A DNA stretch of 64,000 nt, from contig CP070727.1 in NCBI GenBank assembly GCA_020350885.1, positions 1,592,306 through 1,656,305 of the forward strand. Direction: 5' to 3'. Within the stretch, counting starts at the first letter, position 1, and each line of letters starts with the position of its first letter. The position numbers and the translations under genes are program-made. The stretch comes from a bacterium (GTDB lineage: Bacteria; Krumholzibacteriota; Krumholzibacteriia; Krumholzibacteriales; Krumholzibacteriaceae). The notes below the pieces were generated by a model, which saw nothing but the letters and a program-made list of their open reading frames with translations, did not search any database and was not told where the DNA came from. Positions 1 to 8,227 of this stretch are shown here, piece after piece.

Positions 1-1
1 G

Positions 2-214
2 GGGAAGCTCCAGTTTGTCGTGGCGGTTACGGACGATTTGATCGAGAAGGGCAGTATCACGGCCGACCGGCTCGTCAAACGGTTGGGTAAGATTGCAGGT
101 GGTGGTGGGGGGGGAAAGAAGCACATGGCACAACTCGGAACGAAGGACCCCGGAAACGAGGACACCGTTTTTAAATCCCTGCCGGATGTCGTACGGGATC
201 TTGTGTCCGGATAG
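2..214 (+). CDS. alaS: Alanyl-tRNA synthetase, C-terminal fragment (DHHA1 domain)
   Basis: Only the last 70 codons lie in the window; the reading frame is open from the first bases, so the gene begins outside. The residues include a glycine-rich run followed by KKHMAQLGTKD and end with a short helix. This matches the C-terminal DHHA1 domain of AlaRS, where the usual text is GGGGGGRPDMAQAGG. In AlaRS this domain helps bind the elbow of tRNA-Ala and links the aminoacylation and editing domains. A free-standing DHHA1 protein cannot be excluded from the fragment alone. The gene is followed by 86 nt before the polysaccharide export gene, with a TATAAT-like hexamer at 228-233 but no good -35 partner. 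Confidence 0.85.
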   Translation, partial: GKLQFVVAVTDDLIEKGSITADRLVKRLGKIAGGGGGGKKHMAQLGTKDPGNEDTVFKSLPDVVRDLVSG

Positions 215-300
215 TATTTATCACTTGTATAATGTAGAGAATTAGGAAATAGTATTGGGAATTCTCGAGAAGGATGGCATCGTTTGCCGGGTGAATCGCA

Positions 301-1713
301 ATGCATGAACATTCCGTGAAAATTGCAGGGACCACCCTGTTGTTGAGCGTGTGTGCACTTTTCTTCGTTGGACCCGTTTTGGCACAGCATGAGGAGATGG
401 TGGCGCCGGCCGCGGTTCCGACACTCGAAAAGGCGATCGCCCCGGATCGCTATATCCTCGGGCCGTACGATCAAATGCTCGTGAATCTTGTCGGACCCGA
501 GTCGAGGAACTTCACGCTCCTCGTCCTTCCGGAGGGCGATGTTTTTTTCCCCGGCATCGGTACAATCCATGCCGATGGACTTACGCTCGCCGAGTTCAGC
601 CGCCGCCTCGAGGAAAAGGTGAACCGGTACTTCAAGAATATCACGACCTACTGCTACCTTAAGGTTCCACGCGTCTTCAGGGTCTTTGTCACCGGTGAGG
701 TAAACCGTCCCGGTGCAGTAAATATCTCGGCCTTTAACCGGGTGTCGGATGCAATCGGTAAAGCCGGTGGGACAAAAGATGTTGCATCGGCCAGGCTGAT
801 CCGGCTGGAGCGTGAGGGTACGGTAATCATGATCGACCTGGTACGATTCCTCACCCTTGGTGATTACGAACGCAATCCGTTGTTGATGAGCGGTGACCGG
901 ATACATGTACCGGCAGGCGGCATTCATGCTTCAATATACGGTCTGGTCTGGAAGCCCGGGCACTACGAGATCATACTGGGAGAAACCGTAAGCGATCTGA
1001 TCGAACTCGCCGGAGGTTTCATGGCGGAGGCGCTCGAGGACAGCGTCATGCTGAGCAGGGTGGAGGGTGATAACATCGTCTTCACGATGGCGGTGACGGC
1101 CGATCAGTATGAGACGATGGAACTCAGGGATCTCGACGAGATCCATACCTTCGACGGACTCAAGACGAACCGACGGGTCTACGTCGCCGGAGCGGTCCAA
1201 CGCTCGGGACGGTTCTTCCTCGCTCCCGGAGAGGATCTTTCGGATCTCCTCGTGCGTACCGGACGGTTACAGGATTACGCGGATCTCGATAACGTAAGCC
1301 TTGAGCGGAAGGACGGGACGATAATAAAGCTGAACATCCGCGAGTACCTCACACCGACCTCCCCCGCCCACTTTTCTCTCGAGGACGGGGATGTACTGCA
1401 CATCCCGGCCATCATGGGTAAGGTTTCAGTTGGTGGCGAGGTCCAGGAGCCGGGGCAGTACCCGTACCAGAACGATCTCACGGTCGTCCAGTATATCGGT
1501 CTTGCCGGGGGGCCGACACAGGATGGCAGTGTCAACAGGATCGTTATCTATTCGCCGGATGGAACAATGCGGAAGGCCGACAGCCGGAGTTATCCAAAAC
1601 GGGGTGATGTGATCATCGTCAAACGTGCGAAGGCGAAGATCTTCGGTGAGTTCTTCAGCGGATTGATAAGGCTGGGCACGGTCGTTGTAACGATCGTAGT
1701 GCTCACCAAGTGA
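301..1713 (+). CDS. Polysaccharide export outer-membrane protein, SLBB repeats (Wza-like)
   Basis: 470 aa. An N-terminal signal peptide (hydrophobic stretch about residues 10-28, ending at VLA) shows export. It is followed by a polysaccharide-export domain beginning near YILGPYDQMLVNLVG, the typical start of the Wza/KpsD family. Several SLBB units follow: FVTGEVNRPGAV near 125, VYGLVWKPGHYEI-like text near 205, VAGAVQRSGRFFL near 295 and VGGEVQEPGQYPY near 375. A hydrophobic C-terminal helix (IRLGTVVVTIVVLTK) could be the membrane-spanning helix that forms the pore in Wza. The family forms the outer-membrane channel for capsule or exopolysaccharide. Its stop overlaps the start of the gmhA-like gene, and glycan genes follow, so a role in exporting the product of locus 1 is likely. 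No lipobox cysteine is seen, unlike classical Wza. Confidence 0.9.
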   Translation: MHEHSVKIAGTTLLLSVCALFFVGPVLAQHEEMVAPAAVPTLEKAIAPDRYILGPYDQMLVNLVGPESRNFTLLVLPEGDVFFPGIGTIHADGLTLAEFSRRLEEKVNRYFKNITTYCYLKVPRVFRVFVTGEVNRPGAVNISAFNRVSDAIGKAGGTKDVASARLIRLEREGTVIMIDLVRFLTLGDYERNPLLMSGDRIHVPAGGIHASIYGLVWKPGHYEIILGETVSDLIELAGGFMAEALEDSVMLSRVEGDNIVFTMAVTADQYETMELRDLDEIHTFDGLKTNRRVYVAGAVQRSGRFFLAPGEDLSDLLVRTGRLQDYADLDNVSLERKDGTIIKLNIREYLTPTSPAHFSLEDGDVLHIPAIMGKVSVGGEVQEPGQYPYQNDLTVVQYIGLAGGPTQDGSVNRIVIYSPDGTMRKADSRSYPKRGDVIIVKRAKAKIFGEFFSGLIRLGTVVVTIVVLTK

Positions 1714-2318
1714 TGACCATGAAGAGGATAACCGGGACACTCAAGCAGGTATTTACCGAAATGAACGAGCTCGGGAGGCTTCTCACCGAGTTTCCCCAGG
1801 AGGAGGCCGAGAAATTGACCAGGATGGCCGGAATCATCGGAGAGGCGGTGCGGGACGGCAACGTCGTCTTCACCTGCGGAAACGGCGGGAGCGCCGCAGA
1901 TGCACAACATATCGCCGGTGAGCTGGTCGGCCGCTTCCGGCGGAAGGTGAAGGGGTACAAGGCCCATGCACTTACAACGAACAGCTCGGTCGTGACGGCC
2001 CTTGCGAACGACTACTCGTACGAAGAGATCTTCTCGCGTCAGCTCGAGAGCATGGGTCAGGAGGGGGATGTCCTGCTCTCGCTCTCGACGAGCGGGATGT
2101 CGCCGAATGTGGTGAAGGCCGCCCAGGCGGCGAATGCACTCGGGATGACCTCCCTCGCCTTCGTTGGGCGGGGTGGCGGGCGCCTCGCCGAGGTTTCCAC
2201 CGTGGCTCTTATCGTTCCCCACGACGACTTCGCCAGGATACAGGAGGTCCATATGGTGCTCGGGCACATCCTGTGCGGGCTCGTCGAGGAAGCTGTCCTT
2301 GCTCCCCGATCGAAGTAA
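1713..2318 (+). CDS. gmhA: SIS-domain sugar isomerase, GmhA-type (sedoheptulose-7-phosphate isomerase)
   Basis: 201 aa from ATG 1713, which overlaps the preceding stop as TGATG; GTG 1710 and ATG 1719 are alternatives. The SIS fold is clear: FTCGNGGSAADAQHIAGEL near 53-72 binds the sugar phosphate, and LLSLSTSGMSPNVVKA near 110-126 is the second phosphate-binding loop. The end carries RIQEVHMVLGHILCGLVE, which matches the Glu/His metal and catalytic region special to GmhA. GmhA converts sedoheptulose 7-phosphate to glycero-manno-heptose 7-phosphate, the first step to ADP- or GDP-heptose. The other heptose genes (gmhB, hldE) are not in the window. DiaA, a GmhA-like replication protein, is an alternative, but the glycan neighbours favour GmhA. 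Confidence 0.87.
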   Translation: MTMKRITGTLKQVFTEMNELGRLLTEFPQEEAEKLTRMAGIIGEAVRDGNVVFTCGNGGSAADAQHIAGELVGRFRRKVKGYKAHALTTNSSVVTALANDYSYEEIFSRQLESMGQEGDVLLSLSTSGMSPNVVKAAQAANALGMTSLAFVGRGGGRLAEVSTVALIVPHDDFARIQEVHMVLGHILCGLVEEAVLAPRSK

Positions 2319-2323
2319 CAATC

Positions 2324-3478
2324 GTGCACACGGAAACGGTACTTCAACTCTGCGCAGTGGACTTCACGGCGTACCATCTCCTGCGGCCCCTCGGAATGGC
2401 TCTGCGTGATGCAGGCTACCGTGTGACCTTCTGCTGCTCGCCGGGGGAGGGGTTGGAGAAACTTGCGGCGGAGGGCTTCGATGTGGTGCCGATACCTATC
2501 CATCGAAGCTACAACATCTTGCGGCACATTATATCGTTCGTGAGACTCTACCGGTTGCTCAGGCGTCGCCGCTTCGAGATCGTTCATGCCCACACCCCCG
2601 TTGCCGGCCTCATCGGTCGCGTCGCTGCGAAACTGGCTGGAGTTCCGCGGATCGTGTATACCGCCCATGGCTTCTATTTCCATGAGGGTATGCACGGGAT
2701 TGTCAGGTGTTTCTTTCTAGCCCTCGAGCGGTTCGGGGCCCGCCTCTCCGATCTGATCTTCGTACAGAGCAGGGAGGATTGGAAGGAGGCGCTCCGGGAA
2801 AGGATCGCCACCGAGGACAAAATGATCCATATCGGTAACGGAGTTGATCCGGCCCTCTTCGAGCCCCAGCGGTATGTAGAGGAGGCGGAAAAACTCAGGG
2901 CCGAACTCGGAGTGGATTACGGGCCGGTCATAGGATTCGTTGGAAGGATCGTGCGGGAGAAGGGAGCTGTCGAGTTCGTCCGGGCGGCGGCCTCAGTCAA
3001 GGCCACGTTTCCCGGGTCGAAGTTCGTTCTGGTCGGCTCACCGCTCGCCAGCGACAGGGACGGCTGCTGGGTCGAGGTAAACCGTCTTCGTGACGAACTG
3101 GGCATCTCGTCGGATATGGTACTCACCGGATACCGCACAGACGTTCCAGCAATCCTGACCGTTTTCGATATCTTCGTGCTTCCCAGCTATCGGGAAGGGA
3201 TGCCCCGGGCGCTGCTGGAGGCGATGGCGGCAGGGCTGCCAGTTGTCGCATCCGATATTCGCGGCTGCAGGGAGGAGGTCGAGGACGGTGTCACCGGCTA
3301 CCTCGTGCCGCCCCGCCGGCACGAGCCACTCGCCCGTGCGATCGAGAGGCTGCTCTCATCCGGAGACAGGGGGCAATCGATGGGGCGTGCTGGAAAGAGA
3401 AGGGTCAAAGAGCATTTCAACGAATACAACGTGCTTGAGAAGCAGGTTCATGGTATCAACACACTCATCAAGGGGTGA
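2324..3478 (+). CDS. Glycosyltransferase family 4 (GT-B)
   Basis: 384 aa from GTG 2324, six bases after gmhA; a longer frame running back into gmhA begins with a low-complexity stretch unlike the family and is rejected. The N-terminal half has VTFCCSPGEG, HAHTPVAGLIGRVAA and VYTAHGFYFHEG. The C-terminal half has IGFVGRIVREKGA and the nucleotide-sugar binding motif FVLPSYREGMPRALLEAMA followed by GLPVVAS, with the E-x7-E pattern of retaining GT4 enzymes. It would transfer a sugar from a nucleotide donor to a lipid-linked or growing glycan at the inner face of the membrane. Similar text occurs in N,N'-diacetylbacillosaminyl and WcaL/EpsD-type transferases; the exact sugar cannot be told. Confidence 0.9.
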   Translation: MHTETVLQLCAVDFTAYHLLRPLGMALRDAGYRVTFCCSPGEGLEKLAAEGFDVVPIPIHRSYNILRHIISFVRLYRLLRRRRFEIVHAHTPVAGLIGRVAAKLAGVPRIVYTAHGFYFHEGMHGIVRCFFLALERFGARLSDLIFVQSREDWKEALRERIATEDKMIHIGNGVDPALFEPQRYVEEAEKLRAELGVDYGPVIGFVGRIVREKGAVEFVRAAASVKATFPGSKFVLVGSPLASDRDGCWVEVNRLRDELGISSDMVLTGYRTDVPAILTVFDIFVLPSYREGMPRALLEAMAAGLPVVASDIRGCREEVEDGVTGYLVPPRRHEPLARAIERLLSSGDRGQSMGRAGKRRVKEHFNEYNVLEKQVHGINTLIKG

Positions 3479-3585
3479 ATCCGTCGGCATCCTCTATCTT
3501 CCGAGAAATTCCTTGTTCTCGATACACTCTTTCATTATCATCTCTCAATTGCTGCGGGGATTATTAGTGATAAGCGTGTAACGAG

Positions 3586-6099
3586 ATGCATGAACTCATC
3601 CTATTTCTCGAGGCGGGTCTGATCTCATTTTTGCTCACGGGGGCGATCCTTCGATTCTCGCTGAAGCGGAGCCTACTCGATATCCCGAACGATAGAAGCT
3701 CACACAGCATACCCAAACCGCGCCTCGGCGGTGTCGCCATTACCGTCGCCTTCTGCGTCACCTTCGCAACGATGCTGATGCTCGGATTGAGGCCCTTTCC
3801 TACAACCCTGCAAACGGTGGGGTTCTGTGTGGGGGGGGCACTGATTGCGGCCGTGGGGCTCACGGACGACCTCCACGGGCTCAATGCGCCGGTTAAGCTC
3901 GTCACACAGCTTGCAGCAAGCGGTTTCGTGGTCTATTCCGGAATCGTCCTCACACAGTTCAAACTGCCCCTCGTCGGCACACTGGAATTAGGACCGCTTG
4001 CCGTTCCGATTACCATTCTGTGGATCGTCGGTTTCATCAACCTCTACAACTTCATCGACGGCATCGACGGACTGGCGGCGGGTGTCGGGCTCATCGCCTC
4101 CGTCTTTCTGCTCCTGATAGGCCAGGCGAGCGGCGTGCCGTCCTATGGTGGCTGTTATGCGGCTCTGGCGGGATCGAGCTTCGGATTCCTCCGTTACAAC
4201 TTCCCTCCAGCCCGGATCTTCATGGGTGATATGGGAAGCACCGTTATGGGATTCGTCTTCGCCGTGCTTGCCGTGGCGGGTTCTGCGGCCGGTGTGCCCG
4301 CCTTTGTAACATTGCTTCTCCTGGTAGCAGCCATCGGCGATGCGGCTCTCACGCTCGCCAGGCGTGTAGCGAGACGGGAGCGTATCTTCAGCCCGCACCG
4401 CACACACTACTACCAGCGTCTTACATCTCTGGGTCTCTCGCACAAGCAGGTAACGCTGCTCGAGTACCTCGTTGCCGCTCTGCTCGGTGTAAGTGCACTC
4501 TTCACATTCAAGGGGGATCGCCTCTTCGTCACTTTCTTCTCGGTGACATGGCTCGTCTTCTTTCTTCTTACACTGGCGAAGATACGCAGCATGGAACGCG
4601 GAGGACGACTCTTCTGGGAAGGTCGCACAGTCGCCGTGGCGGCTGGAGATCTCGTTTTCATCGCAGCCAGTTACATTCTGAGCTACTACCTGCGGCTAAA
4701 CTTCTCCATTCCGGAGGCCCATGCCTCGTCTATGCTCATGAGCCTCCCGCTTGTTCTGGTGATCCGCTCGGTCGTTTTCTACTACTATGGATTGTATCGA
4801 AGCGTCTGGCGGTACACAACCTTCGACGATGTCGCACGAATAGTGAAGGCTATCTCGCTCAGCTCACTCATAATGATCGTCTCATTCACGTTGCTGTTCA
4901 GATTCAGGGCCTTCCCGAGATCGGTCTTCATCATCGACTGGTTCATTCTTACCGTCTTCATAACGGGTTCCCGTATCGCTACCCGCTGGTTCCACGAACT
5001 GCCACAGAAAGAGGAGGTCTCCGGCAAGAGGATCCTCATCGGAGGGACGGGGCCGATGGCCGAGCTGGTGGTTCAACAGTTGAAGAAGACCGGTGGGTGC
5101 CGACCGGTCGGGTTCCTCGATGATCGGTCGGAGATGATCGGGCGGATGATCCACGGAATGGAGGTTCTCGGTCCCTCCGGGGAGATCGAGCGAATCGTCC
5201 GGAAGCACGAGATCGATGAAATCGTTTGTATTCGTTCACTGCTCGACCGGTTTCCAGCCCCGTTGTTGCTGTCGCTCCAGAAAACGGGTGTTACGGTCCG
5301 GGTCGTCTCCGATCCGTCCGAGGTACCGGACGTAGGGAGTGACAGCCGGCAGAGGGCCCCCTTTGCAGGCATGAGGGTCCTCGTAGCCGGAAACGGGGAG
5401 CTTGCCGAATGTGCCGGAGCGATCTTCACCGATGCAAGGGGGATCTCGGTCATCTCGGACGAGGCCCGTGTACTGGGGGAATCCGTCGCGCTTTCGCACT
5501 CCCATGGCGAGGGGATATCCGTATATCTCGGCTTGCTGGGCGATCGAGAGGCACTCTCGGCGATCATCGAGCGACATCGACCGGAACTCATCATTGCCGA
5601 TTTCACAACGGGTACCGGCAGCCTCAGTAATCCCATGGAGGGGTTTGTGAGGACCGTAATCATCCCTATGGAGAGGATGGCCCGTCTCGCTGCGGAAGGA
5701 GGCGATGTACGGTTTATTGCAATCGTCCGGTGTGCGGATCCGGAAGGGAGCGGGGCCGAGTGTGCACCCCTGGCCCTCGAGAAGATACTCGGCGAGGTGT
5801 TCGCAAGTGGTAGAGATTCTTGTACGATCGTCCGGTCCCCAATGAGAATGTCGGCCACCGCCTGGGCGGGCGGCCTGCATGAACTTCCCCCCTCGGGCGG
5901 TTCCGTCTACCGGATCGAGACCGGGGAAACCGGTAATAGGGTCTTGATTACCCGGATCTCTGCCCTGCCTGAGCCGTCCGGAGCCGGTTCGCTCTTTCTG
6001 GAGCTCGTGCGGAAACTCGGTGCAGGAGGCGAGCAGCCGGTACGTGACGTACTTGCGAGGATTAATGACACAGCAACAGTCAGGACAGGCGAGCGCTGA
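3586..6099 (+). CDS. WecA/MraY-family sugar-1-phosphate transferase fused to a FlaA1-type membrane/Rossmann module and a decayed dehydratase domain
   Basis: 837 aa, much longer than WecA (about 350). Residues 1-335 are a complete multi-pass polyprenyl-phosphate HexNAc-1-phosphate transferase: DDLHG at 94-98, the NFIDGIDGL catalytic motif at 155-163, FMGDMGS at 212-218 and the HRTH loop at 271. Residues about 345-465 form four further membrane helices, and 480-580 a Rossmann domain (ILIGGTGPMAELV), as in the N-terminal part of FlaA1/CapD/PglF dehydratases. Residues 594-837 keep a Rossmann-like start (VLVAGNGELAE) but lack the GxxGxxG spacing and the DK/MGATK active-site motif of CapD, so this part is probably not catalytic. 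The protein should start repeat-unit synthesis on undecaprenyl phosphate. The role of the added modules is unknown; scaffold or regulation is an inference. There is a 107-nt gap before it. Confidence 0.88.
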   Translation: MHELILFLEAGLISFLLTGAILRFSLKRSLLDIPNDRSSHSIPKPRLGGVAITVAFCVTFATMLMLGLRPFPTTLQTVGFCVGGALIAAVGLTDDLHGLNAPVKLVTQLAASGFVVYSGIVLTQFKLPLVGTLELGPLAVPITILWIVGFINLYNFIDGIDGLAAGVGLIASVFLLLIGQASGVPSYGGCYAALAGSSFGFLRYNFPPARIFMGDMGSTVMGFVFAVLAVAGSAAGVPAFVTLLLLVAAIGDAALTLARRVARRERIFSPHRTHYYQRLTSLGLSHKQVTLLEYLVAALLGVSALFTFKGDRLFVTFFSVTWLVFFLLTLAKIRSMERGGRLFWEGRTVAVAAGDLVFIAASYILSYYLRLNFSIPEAHASSMLMSLPLVLVIRSVVFYYYGLYRSVWRYTTFDDVARIVKAISLSSLIMIVSFTLLFRFRAFPRSVFIIDWFILTVFITGSRIATRWFHELPQKEEVSGKRILIGGTGPMAELVVQQLKKTGGCRPVGFLDDRSEMIGRMIHGMEVLGPSGEIERIVRKHEIDEIVCIRSLLDRFPAPLLLSLQKTGVTVRVVSDPSEVPDVGSDSRQRAPFAGMRVLVAGNGELAECAGAIFTDARGISVISDEARVLGESVALSHSHGEGISVYLGLLGDREALSAIIERHRPELIIADFTTGTGSLSNPMEGFVRTVIIPMERMARLAAEGGDVRFIAIVRCADPEGSGAECAPLALEKILGEVFASGRDSCTIVRSPMRMSATAWAGGLHELPPSGGSVYRIETGETGNRVLITRISALPEPSGAGSLFLELVRKLGAGGEQPVRDVLARINDTATVRTGER

Positions 6100-7291
6100 T
6101 CCCACCGGGCAATTCGGCTCACGGGCACGAAGCGTTCTGTTTATACTCCTCGCCACAATCCTCTTCTTTTCCACCTTCTCCATCGCCGGCACACAGATTA
6201 CCTTGGCACTGGCCTTCTTGCTCTGGTTGGTAATCGCCCTAGTCAGCAAGAGGTTTCGCTTTGCAGGGACGATGCTCGATCTTCCCATTTTTCTTTTCAT
6301 TGCTACATCCCTCGCTGCCGCCATCTTCTCGGACGAACGCTACGCCAGCATTCTCGGTCTCAAGAATCTACTCCTTGCCAGTGTGGTGTACCTCTTCACA
6401 TTCAATGTCCGGGACAGGACCGAGGTGCGGCGCCTTCTCATAGTCCTGTTCCTCTCGGGTACGGCATCGGCAGTCTACGGCATCGTAATATATGCAATGG
6501 GTCACGGTGATGGTGGGCTCGGGAGAACCCCCGGCTCCTTCTCGATAGCGATGACCTTCGGGGGTGTAATGCTGGTTCTGTGCTCCCTCGCCCTCGGTCC
6601 GGCGATCGGCAGCAGTCTGCAGTGGCGTCTGCGTCTTCCGGCTCTCTCAATGGTGTCGATCGGATTGGTTGCGCTCCTTCTCTCCTTCACCAGGAGCTCG
6701 TGGGTCGGGATGGTTGCCGCCGCTGTCGTTGTCTTCTCCATCCTGCGTAAGCGGTGGTTGATACCGCTCATCGGATGCATGATCGTCCTCTACCTTGTTC
6801 TTCCCGATGCACTTCAGCAGCGCGTGTCGACAATCTGGGATCCCACGTACCGTACGAACATCCACCGGATGCAATTATTTCGGGGAGGGGTCAAGATCTT
6901 CTATGACTATCCGGTGCTCGGTGTCGGCACCCGCGATCTCGGGGAGCTTTACAGGAGGTACAAACCGCCCGAAGCCGTCTATATATACGGTCATATGCAC
7001 AATATATTTCTCCAGGTTGCGGTGACCACCGGCATCGTCGGGCTCGCCGCTTTCTGTTATCTGCTCATCTCGTGCTTCCGTCTCCTGATCGCCAATCTCC
7101 GTCTCGGTCTTCCTCCACCCGATCGCGCCTGGGTTGCGGGTTCGATTGGTGCCCTCGTGGGATTTATCGTGAACGGCCTCTTCGAGTGGAACTTCGGCGA
7201 CGCCGAGGTGGTAACCTTGTTCTACATCATGCTGGGAATGAACTGTGCAATCCCGAGGATTCACATACGGAAGTGTAATTCGTTGCTTTAG
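6065..7291 (+). CDS. O-antigen ligase / polymerase family membrane protein (Wzy_C)
   Basis: 408 aa from ATG 6065, which overlaps the end of the WecA fusion by 35 nt; a GAGG sequence at about 6057 supports this start over an earlier in-frame ATG at 6020. Some ten hydrophobic segments run through the protein, with the large periplasmic loop holding RVSTIWDPTYRTNIHRMQLFRGGVKIF and PVLGVGTRDLGELYRRY, the conserved loop of the Wzy_C/WaaL superfamily, where arginine and histidine residues (such as H in YIYGHMHNIFLQ) are important. Members either ligate a finished O-antigen to lipid A-core or polymerise repeat units in the periplasm. Position next to WecA fits both; sequence alone does not decide. 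Confidence 0.87.
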   Translation: MTQQQSGQASADPTGQFGSRARSVLFILLATILFFSTFSIAGTQITLALAFLLWLVIALVSKRFRFAGTMLDLPIFLFIATSLAAAIFSDERYASILGLKNLLLASVVYLFTFNVRDRTEVRRLLIVLFLSGTASAVYGIVIYAMGHGDGGLGRTPGSFSIAMTFGGVMLVLCSLALGPAIGSSLQWRLRLPALSMVSIGLVALLLSFTRSSWVGMVAAAVVVFSILRKRWLIPLIGCMIVLYLVLPDALQQRVSTIWDPTYRTNIHRMQLFRGGVKIFYDYPVLGVGTRDLGELYRRYKPPEAVYIYGHMHNIFLQVAVTTGIVGLAAFCYLLISCFRLLIANLRLGLPPPDRAWVAGSIGALVGFIVNGLFEWNFGDAEVVTLFYIMLGMNCAIPRIHIRKCNSLL

Positions 7292-7318
7292 AAGTGAAAA
7301 AAAGTTAGGATACGGAGC

Positions 7319-8209
7319 ATGAGGAGAATCTGGTACATAATCGTCTCTATGCGACCCCAGCAATGGACGAAGAACTTCGTCCTGTTCGCCGGAGTGGTCT
7401 TTTCGGAGAATTTCCTGAATGCCCCGCTGATTCGCAGGAGTGTGGCGGGGTTCTTTCTCTTCTGCATCTTCTCGGGTGCCGTGTATGTCCTGAACGATCT
7501 GTTCGATCGTACCCGTGACCGGGAGCACCCGAGCAAGCGGAATCGACCGATTGCCGCAGGACAGATCCCGGTAGCACCCGCCACTGCCGTTGTTGTCCTG
7601 CTGTTCTGTGTGGCATTCACCATCTCGTACTTCTACGGGTTGGGATTCTTCCTGCTCACCGTAGCGTTCGTTGTGCTCAACATCGCTTATTCGCTTTTTC
7701 TTCGCGGGGTGGTCATTCTCGACGTGATTACCATATCGTTCAGTTTCCTCATCCGTGCCGCTGCTGGCGTGGCGATACTCAAGCCCAAGGCACCCGATGT
7801 GGAGCTCTCACCATGGCTTCTCATCTGCACGCTCTTTCTCTCCCTGTTCCTGGGGTTTTGTAAACGGCGAAACGAGATCTGTGCCTTGGAGAGAGCCGGG
7901 AGCCACCGGAACTCACTGAGGGAATACTCGGTGCGGTTTCTCGACCAGCTCGTCGGTCTTTCCGCTGCGACGGCGCTTATTTCCTACTCGATTTATACTG
8001 TGTGGCCGAATACCGTCGAGAAGTTCGGGACGCGGAACTTGGTCTACACGATCCCGTTCGTCGTATTCGGTATCATGAGGTATCTATACCTGGTCTACAG
8101 CCGGAACGAGGGGGGCGATCCTTCGGGTGTTCTATTAATGGAGAAGGCCATCCTGATCGATGTGTTTCTCTGGGCGGTGGCCACGGTCATGATCTTGATC
8201 TGGACCTGA
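7319..8209 (+). CDS. UbiA-family decaprenyl-phosphate phosphoribosyltransferase-like protein
   Basis: 296 aa; GGAG just upstream of ATG 7319. About eight to nine membrane segments. It carries RPQQWTKN at the start and the first Asp-rich motif NDLFDRTRDREHPSKRNRP followed by IAAG. This NDxxDxxxDxxHPxKRxRPIAxG form is the one known in decaprenyl-phosphate 5-phosphoribosyltransferase (Rv3806c, UbiA of mycobacteria), which joins PRPP to a polyprenyl phosphate on the way to decaprenylphosphoryl-arabinose. A second Asp/Lys-rich region occurs around FCKRRNEI. Ordinary quinone UbiA enzymes have a different first motif, so a lipid-linked pentose donor is the better guess. DprE1/DprE2 epimerase genes are not in the window; prs, which makes PRPP, lies 2.5 kb downstream. 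Confidence 0.8.
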   Translation: MRRIWYIIVSMRPQQWTKNFVLFAGVVFSENFLNAPLIRRSVAGFFLFCIFSGAVYVLNDLFDRTRDREHPSKRNRPIAAGQIPVAPATAVVVLLFCVAFTISYFYGLGFFLLTVAFVVLNIAYSLFLRGVVILDVITISFSFLIRAAAGVAILKPKAPDVELSPWLLICTLFLSLFLGFCKRRNEICALERAGSHRNSLREYSVRFLDQLVGLSAATALISYSIYTVWPNTVEKFGTRNLVYTIPFVVFGIMRYLYLVYSRNEGGDPSGVLLMEKAILIDVFLWAVATVMILIWT

Positions 8210-8227
8210 TCGAAAGAAGAGCACGTT

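Noticed and set aside
201-233. Possible promoter before the SLBB gene (TTGTGT ... TATAAT)
   Set aside because: The TATAAT at 228-233 is good, but the only -35-like hexamer is 21 nt away, too far for a standard promoter.
1590-2321. A 243-codon minus-strand frame over gmhA
   Set aside because: Antisense to a gene with clear SIS motifs; no recognisable domain.
5236-6324. A 362-codon minus-strand frame over the WecA fusion and ligase genes
   Set aside because: Antisense shadow; both plus-strand genes show clear family motifs and tight stop/start overlaps.
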